Part shown: piece after piece, positions 52,675 to 60,650 of the stretch
How the letters are laid out: each line of letters starts with the position of its first letter
How positions within the stretch are numbered: the first letter of the stretch is position 1
NCBI RefSeq assembly: GCF_024979295.1
Contig: NZ_JANLCJ010000001.1
Location: forward strand, 682,001 to 746,000
DNA length: 64,000 nt
From: Herbiconiux daphne
GTDB taxonomy: Bacteria > Actinomycetota > Actinomycetes > Actinomycetales > Microbacteriaceae
Reading direction: 5' to 3'
The notes under the pieces: model-generated
The model's input: only the letters and a program-made list of their open reading frames with translations
What the model was told of the DNA's origin: nothing
The model's database searches: none
Translations under genes and position numbers: made by a program

Positions 52675-54321
52675 ATGATCACAAGCGGTAATATTTTCTT
52701 GAATCGGTGCCTAAACCGGGGCGCGAAGACCGGATTCCCCAGATCAATGATCGGAGTGTCAGTGGGTGTGTTCGTCGCAAGCGACTTCCCCTCGGTAGGC
52801 ACGCGCGCCCGAAAAGTTGCCGCCGGCGAGATCGTCTCCATCGCCCGCGGGCTCTGGTCTGATGACGTGAACCGCGATCCCACTGACGTGGTTCGCGACA
52901 ATTGGATGACCATCGTCGGCAAGATGTTGCCAGGCGCCGTGATCTCCGACCGCTCCGGCTTTGCCCTCCGACCGATCGGTGGCGAACTGTATGTGAGTCA
53001 CGCACGCGGATCGAAACTCGTTCTCCCGGGACTGATTGTCTACCCCGACGGCCGGTCTGACAACCATCGGCCCGACGACGTTCCCCTCGACCCTAACGGG
53101 CGGCTGTTTGGCTCGAGTCCGGCGCGCGCGCTCGTCGACAACGCCGAAAAGCGAGGGCGGCCCGGGTCAGTGCAACGCCGGCTCACGAGGGAAGAACTCC
53201 ACGATCACGTCGTCAAGATCGTCACGACCTACACGCCGCGGCAGGTCGAGAACATGCTCGCGATCGTCGATCGCGATGCAAATAAGGTCGCAGCCGAGTC
53301 GGTGCGAGTCTTTGTGGATGCCGCTCGCGGCAACACCATCGTGAAGACAAGCAGCCGGGCTATGAACGCGGCGCAGCGCGGTGAAACGTACGACCAGGCG
53401 CGGGTGGCGCTATTCCGGCAGGTGGCTGCGGACCTCCAGCGGCTGCATCCGGTGCAACGGTTCGTCGCCGACCAACGGCGCGCTCAGATGGTCCCGTTCT
53501 ATGAGGCGTACTTCTCGAACTACATCGAGGGTTCCACTCTCACGATCGACGAGGCCGAACGAGTCGTCTTCCTCGATGCCGATGTCGGCAAGCCCGAAGA
53601 CGCGCACGACATCCGCTCCACCTGGGTGATCGTGTCGGATGTCGCCGAAATGTCGCGTCGGCCGGCTGACGCGGACGAGTTCATGGATGCGCTTCGCGAC
53701 CGGCATCGAGTGATGATGGCGGCGCACCCGCAGAAGCATCCGGGGGAGTGGAAGACGCAACGGAATCAGGCGGGCGCGACCGTGTTCGTCGACCCGGGAC
53801 ACGTCGTGGGAACTCTTCGCGCTGGGTGGGAGGAAGGGCAGATTCTCACCGATCCGTTCCAGCGAGCTGTCTACACGATGTTCCTGGTGAGCGAGGTGCA
53901 TCCTTTCATCGATGGCAACGGGCGCTCAGCGAGGGTCGCTATGAATGCCGAGCTGGTTCCCGCAGGAATGCATCGAATCGTGATCCCGACTGTGCTGCGA
54001 AACGACTACATGTCGGGACTTTCCCGTGCGACCGCCGGAAACGGCCCCGACGGCCTCCACACTGTTCTGGCGTTCGCTCAGGACTGGGTGGCCAGAGGCG
54101 AATTCCCCGACCTAGAGACAGGCGATCGATACGTGCGCGCGACGAACGCGCTCTACGACGCCGGCGTTGCCGATCGCGAAGGCATCCATCTGAAGCTGCT
54201 CAAATTCGGCGAACTGTTCGAGCTGGACGACATCCCCTACCCCTCCGCAACCACGCCGGAGCCGCAACCCTCATTCCTGGATGCGGCCGTTGCGGCAGGG
54301 GCCGGCTCGGACGGCACCTGA
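52675..54321 (+). CDS. Fic family protein with AbiEi-like N-terminal region
   Basis: Up to 548 residues. N-terminal about 150 residues (RKVAAGEIVSIARGLWSDD, GSKLVLPGLIVYPDG, LFGSSPARALVDNAEKRGRPGSVQRRLTREEL) resemble the type IV antitoxin AbiEi fold. A Fic domain follows with catalytic HPFIDGNGRSAR (409-420), and an inhibitory-helix-like SNYIEG (281-286) before it, as in self-inhibited class II Fic AMP-transferases. Start uncertain: ATG 52675 has AGAGGA 17 bases ahead, ATG 52747 has none. Probably a self-contained toxin-antitoxin-like or defence protein. Confidence 0.85.
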   Translation: MITSGNIFLNRCLNRGAKTGFPRSMIGVSVGVFVASDFPSVGTRARKVAAGEIVSIARGLWSDDVNRDPTDVVRDNWMTIVGKMLPGAVISDRSGFALRPIGGELYVSHARGSKLVLPGLIVYPDGRSDNHRPDDVPLDPNGRLFGSSPARALVDNAEKRGRPGSVQRRLTREELHDHVVKIVTTYTPRQVENMLAIVDRDANKVAAESVRVFVDAARGNTIVKTSSRAMNAAQRGETYDQARVALFRQVAADLQRLHPVQRFVADQRRAQMVPFYEAYFSNYIEGSTLTIDEAERVVFLDADVGKPEDAHDIRSTWVIVSDVAEMSRRPADADEFMDALRDRHRVMMAAHPQKHPGEWKTQRNQAGATVFVDPGHVVGTLRAGWEEGQILTDPFQRAVYTMFLVSEVHPFIDGNGRSARVAMNAELVPAGMHRIVIPTVLRNDYMSGLSRATAGNGPDGLHTVLAFAQDWVARGEFPDLETGDRYVRATNALYDAGVADREGIHLKLLKFGELFELDDIPYPSATTPEPQPSFLDAAVAAGAGSDGT

Positions 54322-54350
54322 GCCGTACGGTGTCCCGCAATCGTGGGCGG

Positions 54351-54770
54351 TCAGGCCTCTCTGCTCAGGTTGCCGTGTTCTCGTGAAGCAGATGGCCCGA
54401 ACCACCTCCATAGGAGTCGAGCCGTGACAACGATGAGCGCCGCAAACAGGCTCTGGCTGATGACGCCGAACAACGAGAGTCCGCCGACCATAACGAAGAC
54501 GGCCCAGTTCACTGCGATGTCGGCGACGATCACGGCGATGCCGAGCACGATGCCGGAGCGCCGTCGAAAGATGATCAGCGCAGCGGTGGCCGGATCCAGG
54601 AACGTCAGTGACACCCAGAACAGCCGGACGCCGAGAGGGAAGTCGCTGTAGACGTTCAATCCGCCGACGATCAGATCCGCCGTGTGAGTGGTTGTTCCCA
54701 CGAGGAAGCCGAGCACCCACACGACTTGGAACACTCTGAGCGCTCGTGCTGATGCGGCGAGAGCGATCAT
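54351..54770 (-). CDS. Small four-helix membrane protein
   Basis: A 139-residue protein with about four hydrophobic segments (VFQVVWVLGFLVGTTTHTADLIVGG, RLFWVSLTFLDPATAALIIF, GIVLGIAVIVADIAVNWAVFVMVGGL, LFAALIVVTARLLWRWF). No motif identifies a function. It converges with the Fic gene (30-base gap) and is on the strand opposite to it. Function unknown. Confidence 0.75.
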   Translation of the reverse strand: MIALAASARALRVFQVVWVLGFLVGTTTHTADLIVGGLNVYSDFPLGVRLFWVSLTFLDPATAALIIFRRRSGIVLGIAVIVADIAVNWAVFVMVGGLSLFGVISQSLFAALIVVTARLLWRWFGPSASREHGNLSREA

Positions 54771-54813
54771 GCGCTCATGCTACTGAGCCAGATGGTGCCG
54801 TCGAATCCTTCGT

Positions 54814-54972
54814 CTAGTCCACGAAAGCGTCGAACGTCTCCTTGAACCAGAGGTTGTTGGCGCAGTCTTCGGAGCAGGCTCGGTGGTCGTAGACCATCTC
54901 GCTGCGGGGCACCCGGATGCCGCATTGCCGGCAGCGCCGGAGCCGGCCGCTGAACCGTTCGTGCACGCTCAC
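54814..54972 (-). CDS. 52-residue zinc-ribbon-like protein
   Basis: A small protein with CRQC (14-17) and CSEDC (33-37), a treble-clef/zinc-ribbon spacing, and a Trp/Phe-rich end. The GTG start at 54972 overlaps the stop of the RHH gene by four bases (GTGA), so the two are coupled. Could be the second component of a toxin-antitoxin-like pair; no family is recognised. Confidence 0.65.
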   Translation of the reverse strand: MSVHERFSGRLRRCRQCGIRVPRSEMVYDHRACSEDCANNLWFKETFDAFVD

Positions 54973-55115
54973 AGCGGCACCGCCCCGATGTACTCGCGCA
55001 GGGCCGCGCAGACCACTGCATTGATGTCCTCGCCTCGTGCCGCGGCAATAAGACGAGCCGTCCGTTCGAGCTGGTCGGGGACCCCGACGATCAGCTCCAT
55101 TCTGTTGGCTGTCAT
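54969..55115 (-). CDS. 48-residue CopG/RHH-like protein
   Basis: MTANRMELIVGVPDQLERTARLIAAARGE... DINAVVCAALREYIGAVPL: a beta strand followed by two helices, the ribbon-helix-helix layout of small DNA-binding antitoxins, though short. ATG at 55115; the promoter side holds the perfect palindrome GGTGTGGCCACACC (55131-55144). Coupled to the zinc-ribbon gene downstream and divergent from a second RHH gene. Confidence 0.65.
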   Translation of the reverse strand: MTANRMELIVGVPDQLERTARLIAAARGEDINAVVCAALREYIGAVPL

Positions 55116-55130
55116 ACTGCAACTCTAACG

Positions 55131-55144
55131 GGTGTGGCCACACC
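55131..55144. promoter_or_regulatory. Palindrome between two divergent small RHH genes
   Basis: GGTGTGGCCACACC is a perfect 14-base palindrome 16 bases before the minus-strand RHH start and 52 bases before the plus-strand RHH start. On the minus strand TTGTAT and TTAGAG flank it as weak -35/-10 hexamers, 16 bases apart. Likely operator of one of the RHH proteins. Confidence 0.5.
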
Positions 55145-55195
55145 ATACAAGCATTAAATGATGATTGCTCGTTGGGCTTCTGAGAGACTGACGTC

Positions 55196-55390
55196 GTGCC
55201 AAATCAGCCCAAGACACCCAAGCGTGGGTTTCGCATTCCAACTGATCTCTACGAAGCCGCTCAAGCGAAGGCCGCAGTTGAAGGGCGAACAGTCAGTGAC
55301 GTCGTGCGTGACGCGCTTACTCGCTACGTCCAGGATGTGAATGACTCGACGCATGGAATGGGGAGTCAAGACTCCACAGGTTCCGCCTAA
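55196..55390 (+). CDS. 64-residue ribbon-helix-helix protein
   Basis: A small RHH DNA-binding protein: KRGFRIPTDLYEAAQAKAAVEGRTVSDVVRDALTRYVQDV is a clear CopG/Arc-type strand-helix-helix, followed by a Ser/Gly tail. The start is GTG at 55196; the ribosome site is weak. No toxin gene follows directly; downstream sequence appears decayed. Confidence 0.75.
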   Translation: MPNQPKTPKRGFRIPTDLYEAAQAKAAVEGRTVSDVVRDALTRYVQDVNDSTHGMGSQDSTGSA

Positions 55391-56144
55391 TCGGAGGTGC
55401 ACCTGGCGTCGCCGCACCCACCACACGGGCCGCCCGGCGGGGAGAACTCGACCAGCCACGACCCGAGACGAGTCGAGTCGGTGATCCGCCGCCTCGAGCG
55501 TGTCTAGCCTGTGCTGCACACGCCGCCGCAGCGGCAGACTGGCACTGGTGTTGGGCGGGAGGCCAGCGGATGCGCGCACCTCCGCCGCATAGGGTAAGTC
55601 GTTGAGATCCAGGTCGCCCGGATCGTCGGATGCCTGTTCGAAGAGGTCGCCCACCTCTTCCATATGGAGGTCTTCGATGGTGCCTCTCCGCGGCGGCAAA
55701 TTCCGCGATCCACGTATCGAGGGTGGCCGTTGGTTGGCACCGCAACGGCATCACCGCCGCCTCTACATGTAAGGCTGCTCCCCGCAATACCCACCACGCG
55801 ACGCTGCCCGCGGATGGAAAAAACGACGCACCGCGAGCCGAGCCCTCCGGCCGTCACGGGGCCCACGGCGGCCACCATTCCCGGGACGCCCTTGATGACT
55901 TTAGAGCGTCGGCGGCCGGGTGCTCGTGCATCACCAAGATGGTGTCGTGCTCGCCGTCGGGGTCGTCGGAGATGACGAAGCTTGCGTGCAAGCCTTGGCC
56001 GAGGTCGCTTCAGTCGGGCAGGGGCATCTCCTTCGACTAGGTCGGCCCGTCGCTACAGTCACCACACCTCCTGTCGTTGGTGCACTAGACGGGGTTACGC
56101 CCATTCTGGACAATGGCCCCAGCAGGAACGATGGGGGAACCACG
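55391..56144. other. Decayed region without a convincing intact gene
   Basis: About 750 bases with fragments in several frames. Minus-strand pieces look protein-like but are out of register: LDTWIAEFAAA (near 55720) continues one frame over as EDLHMEEVGDLFEQASDDPGDLDLNDLPYAAEVRASAGLPP (about 55560-55670), and GLHASFVISDDPDGEHDTILVMHEHPAADAL lies at about 55890-56000. I read these as remnants of at least one frameshifted gene. No repeat or insertion sequence was recognised. Confidence 0.5.
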
Positions 56145-56345
56145 ATGAACTTCACAAACGACTTCTTCGCTATGGGCGAGAACATCGTCTGCCAGGCGCT
56201 CGCCGGGGGCGGCGCCGAGCAGATCCGCTCGAACGGCGGCACGACGGCCACCGGGGTCGATCTCAACCCGGAGGCCGATGATCCAAATTTTAGGATTGAC
56301 GTCGAGCTCGTCCGCCATCTGGCGGAGCAGGTTCTCGCGAGGTGA
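56145..56345 (+). CDS. 66-residue hypothetical protein
   Basis: ATG at 56145 follows GGGGGAACCACG. The sequence MNFTNDFFAMGENIVCQALAGGGAEQIRSNGG... ends with an amphipathic FRIDVELVRHLAEQVLAR helix. No family is recognised. It precedes the small gene and STAND NTPase on the same strand, with a 200-base gap, and may belong to the same acquired module. Confidence 0.55.
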   Translation: MNFTNDFFAMGENIVCQALAGGGAEQIRSNGGTTATGVDLNPEADDPNFRIDVELVRHLAEQVLAR

Positions 56346-56545
56346 GGACGTGCGGCCGCCTGGACGTTCGTTCCTGCGGCCGCCCGGCTCAAAGTTCGCT
56401 CCCTGGCGTCAGGTTTTCACCCTTGTCGCCATCGGCAAAGAGAGCTGACGAGGCGGGGAAGCACACCTCAGCGCCAGTAGGCCTAGGCACAGAAGTCCTT
56501 ATCAGAAATGTGACTGTGCAATACGTTCGTGAAGAAGGGTGACCA
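56346..56545. other. Leader region ahead of the small gene and STAND NTPase
   Basis: A 200-base stretch with no convincing gene. A 66-codon open frame crosses it but has no ribosome site and mixed codon use. No clear promoter hexamers or inverted repeats could be assigned; AAGAAGGG near 56533 is the likely ribosome site of the next small gene. Confidence 0.35.
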
Positions 56546-56686
56546 GTGGGAGGCGCGCAAATGATGGCCAGTTCTGAAGCTGATACAGACGAGAATGTTG
56601 ATCGGTTCGTTTCAGATGTTCAGATTCTCACCGGGCGGTCCATACGTCGTGCACAGACGATTTCATACATCACCGGAGAGTGTTGA
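56546..56686 (+). CDS. Small acidic protein immediately upstream of the STAND NTPase
   Basis: A 46-residue frame from GTG 56546 (behind GAAGAAGGG) or 41 residues from ATG 56561 (behind GGGAGG): MMASSEADTDENVDRFVSDV... ending RRAQTISYITGEC. Its stop is 3 bases before the STAND gene start, so they are almost certainly cotranscribed and perhaps coupled. No family recognised; possible accessory or trigger-sensing subunit. Confidence 0.55.
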   Translation: MGGAQMMASSEADTDENVDRFVSDVQILTGRSIRRAQTISYITGEC

Positions 56687-56689
56687 CGA

Positions 56690-59600
56690 ATGTTCGAAAC
56701 TCTTTTCCGGTCGCTCCGAGCGGTTACCGACCGAACCGTTCGCGCGGCTGGCCCGCGCTATTCCCCCGCTTTCTCGCCGGGCTCGCCAAACCTAGCTATC
56801 GAATCGTTGGACCGAGCTGTAGGGGCCCTTTGTCTTTCCAACTCTTTTCGCGCCCGGCTCATGTCGGCTGCCGACGAAATTCGTTCGAGTCGCGCGGCCG
56901 TTAGTGTTGCTGCCAAGGCCACCTTTAGGCGACGAACTATTACATTTTCCTCTCTTGCCTCTGATCTCGAGTCGATTGCAGATGCGTCATCTGCCGGTGG
57001 CGTCAGAGCGGGTTTCAAGCGTTTACAGCGGCACTTAAGGCTGGTCCGGGAAGCGATCGCGACTAGAGAATCAAAGTTGCGTGCCGATCTGGCGTCCCTC
57101 GCGGCGGCTGAAGCGGCAACGGACCGTGAGCCAGCTCAAAGAGAAACAATCGATTCCCACTTGCGGACGATGTCCGAGCTTGAGGATTTCCTTTATCCCA
57201 TCGTCGAAATTCTTGAGCACCACGAAGGTCGAACCGCACTGAACAGAATGCCTACGCTTCTGCTCGGAGAATGGGGCACCGGGAAGACTCATTTTGCCTG
57301 CGATATCGTCCTTGCTGCGCTTGCTGAGCACATTCCCGCAGTCGCGGTCTTAGCGCCCACGCTTGACGGCGGGGACCCACTTACCGAGTTGGCGAACGAG
57401 ATTGGTTTCTCGAACTCAGAATCTCTGCTTCGTGAGCTGGGAGATGCGGCAGTTCAGGCCGGTCGACGAGCACTAATCGTGATCGACGCGGTCAACGAGG
57501 CCGACCGATCGGCTTGGAATACGCGTTTGCCGACGTTATTGAGAACAGTCGCGCGGCACGAGAACGTCGCGTTACTACTCACCTGCAGAGCGCCATTCGA
57601 ACAGCAGATGTTTCGTGCTCGCGATTTCAGCCGGCTGTGCGTCTTGTATCACCCTGGATTCGGGGATCAAGAATTCGACGCTCAACTCGAGTTCTTCGAC
57701 CACTATCGGCTGCCCGCGCTGCACGTACCTCTACTAGCCGTGGAATTCGCGCGTCCGCTTTTTCTCAAGCTGCTTTGCGAAGGGCTGGTGCGTCTGTCCC
57801 GACGTACTCAGCAGCGGCACCTGGACGGGATCTCGTCGGGGCAGAAGGGCATGACTTACGTCCTGGAAAACTTCGTAGGCGCCGTCGGCTCGGACATAGA
57901 GACACGTCACGAGTTGCCCAGGATGGCATGTTGGTACCTTCTCAAAGGTCACCCGAGCAGTGGCTTCGCGGGCCTAGCAGGTCGCTTAGCCAATCTGCGC
58001 CAGGAATGGCTGACCCCCGCAGACGTGGAGACGGAGGCTGTATCGCAGCTGGGGATTAGCGTTCAGGCGGCAAAAGAACTCGTTCGCGACATGGTCTCAT
58101 CGGGTCTCCTGGTCGAACAACTGCGATACAGCGAAGGAAGTTACCACGAGGTCTTCAGCCTTCCGTATCAGCGGTTTTCTGACCACCTTGTTGCGCGGCA
58201 TCTCTTGTTGTCCGAGTTGGACGTGGGCACAGTTGGGCGAGTGCGGCGCTCCTTCTACAAGAGTCGTCGACTGGGCGCGGTGTTTCAGGTCGATCGAATG
58301 GGCTCTACCTTTGCGGAGCCTGGTATCGCTTCAGCGCTCATGGTCGAGTTCCCCGAGCGTGTGAAGAGGCTTCCGGCTGGCGAGTCAAGAGAACTGATCG
58401 CATATCTACCGAAGGATCGACTTCGTCGGGCTCCCATCTCCGATGCATTTGTAGAGGGACTCTATTGGAGGGATGCGGGCGCCTTTACTGATCACACTGA
58501 ACGGGTGGTGGCATCTCTACTCAGGGGCGATCCGCACCTCTCCAGCCAGATATTTGAGGTCCTTCTCGGTCTGGCGGCTCGTCATCGGCACCCGTGGAAC
58601 GGGACTTGGCTGTGGAACAAACTAAGCGAGATGAACATGCCAAACCGCGATTTGAAGTGGTCAGAGTTCATACGCCAATCTGAGGGCGCAGCGAATGTGC
58701 ATCGTTTGTTGGCGTGGAGCGAGCGGGCAGCTTCAAAGGTGCCAAGTTCTGATGCGGATGCCGCGGAGAATTTGCTCAGACTGTTGGCCATGCTGACTGT
58801 GACGACTGACCGGGCAGTCCGGGACAGGGCCACGCGAGCTATGGTCACGGTTGGGGAGACTGCTCCGCGCTCCTTGTTCGAACTCGTGACGCACGCGCTC
58901 CAATTCAATGACCCATACCTAGGGGAACGGGTTATGGCAGCCTCGTACGGTGTGGCACTTCGCCATTGGGGTCACCGCGATCGACATCCGGAGTTTGACC
59001 AAGCACTGACTCGCCTTGCCGACCACCTCTTCGCGAACGTGCTCGCTGTCAATTCGAAGAACTCCACCTGGCATGCTCTTACCAGGTCTTACGCGGAGGA
59101 CTTGATAAGGGTGCTATTGCTGCTCCGGCCGCGGGCACTATCAAGGGCCGAGAAATCAATGCTGGCGCGAGTGCCCGCACCTGAAGAGTCGCCATTTCGA
59201 GATCTGACTGCCATCTCAGAGGCAGACACGACAGACGGAGAACACGCTATCCATATGGATTTCGGCAACTACACGATGGGGCGACTCGTGAATGGCCGGA
59301 GAAACTATGACATGGACAACACGGAGTACGTAGGAATCCGAAGACAGATCGCAGATCGCGTCGGAATGCTGGGATACCGAGTACGAGAATTTGAGGACAT
59401 TGACCGCGTGATCGCTCGTTATGGGGCGACGCGCTCGACTGGCGAGCGTGTTGACCGCTATGGCAAGAAGTATGCCTGGATCGCATACTTCGAAATGTAC
59501 GGAATTCGAAGTAGGCAAGGGCTAGTGGAAGGTTTTCCGCTACAGGAGCCTCGTTCAACGGACGTTGATATTGACCCCACCTTTCCTAGAGAGCCACCAG

Positions 59601-60424
59601 TTTGGCGACCGCCTCTGTTCGAGACGTTTGCCCCAACGTTCGTCAATCAGGAAAACTGGCTCACGGATGGCGAGGTCCCGGACTACAAATCGATCCTGGC
59701 GCTGAGCGAGGTCGACGGGCACCAGGGGCCTTGGCTGCTGCTCGACGCAGTGATTAATGAAGATGTCGGACATGCGCGCGAGATTCGCGCAGGCCTAACT
59801 ACAGCCTTCGTCCCGAGGGCCTCGGTTCCTGCAGTGATGGCCGAGCTACAGGCACACCCTCCGCAGTACGGCGATATCCCGGAGTCTGGCACGGACCATT
59901 ACACGTTCCTGGGCGAGGTTCCCTGGTCTACCCGATTCGGCAGCGATGTTCGCCGAGCGGATGGAGCGCCGAGGCATCTAGCGGATCGAGCTTTCGCCTC
60001 GTTTGCCAATGGGCGGTGGAGGGCCGGTATCAAGGTTGAGGCGACCACCCGTACTTGGGGCTGGGAGAGCTACCACAGCTCCTTGAACCAGCTGGGGAGT
60101 GTGACGTTCCCATCTCCGTCATTCACGTCATTCCACAAGCTTCGTGGCGCGGACGGCTCAGCGGACCTCCTCGATCAATCCAGCCAAGTAGTGACGCTGT
60201 TTCGTCGCCACCCGGGCCCGGCCTTCGGTTCTACGTACCTGTATGTCCGCAAGGCCTTGGTGGACGCGTACCTGACTTCGCGGCGACTCGCGCTTGTATG
60301 CGTTATTCGAGGGGAGCGGACCGTCCAATATGACCATTTTGGTGAATCGTTTCCCGCGAATTTACGAGCAATTTATGCGACCCAAGTCAACGATTTTGTC
60401 GAGGTTCATGGACCGAGACTCTAG
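56690..60424 (+). CDS. Large STAND-type NTPase, probable antiphage/conflict protein
   Basis: A 1244-residue ATPase. A helical N-terminal about 180 residues (effector unassigned) precedes a P-loop with Walker A GEWGTGKTH (193-201), Walker B ALIVIDAVNEAD (Asp about 266) and a sensor-like LLLTCRAPFEQ, the NACHT/STAND pattern. The C-terminal part (about 880-1244) contains RYGKKYAWIAYFEMYGI, which resembles the sensor half of large Avs-like ATPases. Codon use is visibly less GC-rich than elsewhere. ATG at 56690 behind GGAGAG. The N-terminal effector and the trigger are unknown. Confidence 0.75.
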   Translation: MFETLFRSLRAVTDRTVRAAGPRYSPAFSPGSPNLAIESLDRAVGALCLSNSFRARLMSAADEIRSSRAAVSVAAKATFRRRTITFSSLASDLESIADASSAGGVRAGFKRLQRHLRLVREAIATRESKLRADLASLAAAEAATDREPAQRETIDSHLRTMSELEDFLYPIVEILEHHEGRTALNRMPTLLLGEWGTGKTHFACDIVLAALAEHIPAVAVLAPTLDGGDPLTELANEIGFSNSESLLRELGDAAVQAGRRALIVIDAVNEADRSAWNTRLPTLLRTVARHENVALLLTCRAPFEQQMFRARDFSRLCVLYHPGFGDQEFDAQLEFFDHYRLPALHVPLLAVEFARPLFLKLLCEGLVRLSRRTQQRHLDGISSGQKGMTYVLENFVGAVGSDIETRHELPRMACWYLLKGHPSSGFAGLAGRLANLRQEWLTPADVETEAVSQLGISVQAAKELVRDMVSSGLLVEQLRYSEGSYHEVFSLPYQRFSDHLVARHLLLSELDVGTVGRVRRSFYKSRRLGAVFQVDRMGSTFAEPGIASALMVEFPERVKRLPAGESRELIAYLPKDRLRRAPISDAFVEGLYWRDAGAFTDHTERVVASLLRGDPHLSSQIFEVLLGLAARHRHPWNGTWLWNKLSEMNMPNRDLKWSEFIRQSEGAANVHRLLAWSERAASKVPSSDADAAENLLRLLAMLTVTTDRAVRDRATRAMVTVGETAPRSLFELVTHALQFNDPYLGERVMAASYGVALRHWGHRDRHPEFDQALTRLADHLFANVLAVNSKNSTWHALTRSYAEDLIRVLLLLRPRALSRAEKSMLARVPAPEESPFRDLTAISEADTTDGEHAIHMDFGNYTMGRLVNGRRNYDMDNTEYVGIRRQIADRVGMLGYRVREFEDIDRVIARYGATRSTGERVDRYGKKYAWIAYFEMYGIRSRQGLVEGFPLQEPRSTDVDIDPTFPREPPVWRPPLFETFAPTFVNQENWLTDGEVPDYKSILALSEVDGHQGPWLLLDAVINEDVGHAREIRAGLTTAFVPRASVPAVMAELQAHPPQYGDIPESGTDHYTFLGEVPWSTRFGSDVRRADGAPRHLADRAFASFANGRWRAGIKVEATTRTWGWESYHSSLNQLGSVTFPSPSFTSFHKLRGADGSADLLDQSSQVVTLFRRHPGPAFGSTYLYVRKALVDAYLTSRRLALVCVIRGERTVQYDHFGESFPANLRAIYATQVNDFVEVHGPRL

Positions 60425-60650
60425 CTCCGAAGCTGCTTGGACTTCCAGCCCCGAGGTAGACGATTGCGAAGACCGCCACACTCGTTCTCGAGGAGATCAA
60501 CGGACGTCGCGGTGCCAGCCCCTCACTTCCTATCGACGAGGTTGCGCTTCGTGGACCACGGACGCCGCCCGTTCCATGACTCCACCGTGAGCGATAGCCG
60601 ACGAAACACTTGCGATTAGTTGAGTCAGCACGTCCTGTCAGCACGTAATC
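60425..60650. other. Convergent intergenic region between STAND and nuclease genes
   Basis: 226 bases with short open frames but no convincing gene and no clear terminator hairpin. It separates the plus-strand STAND gene from the minus-strand ATPase/nuclease operon. Confidence 0.35.
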
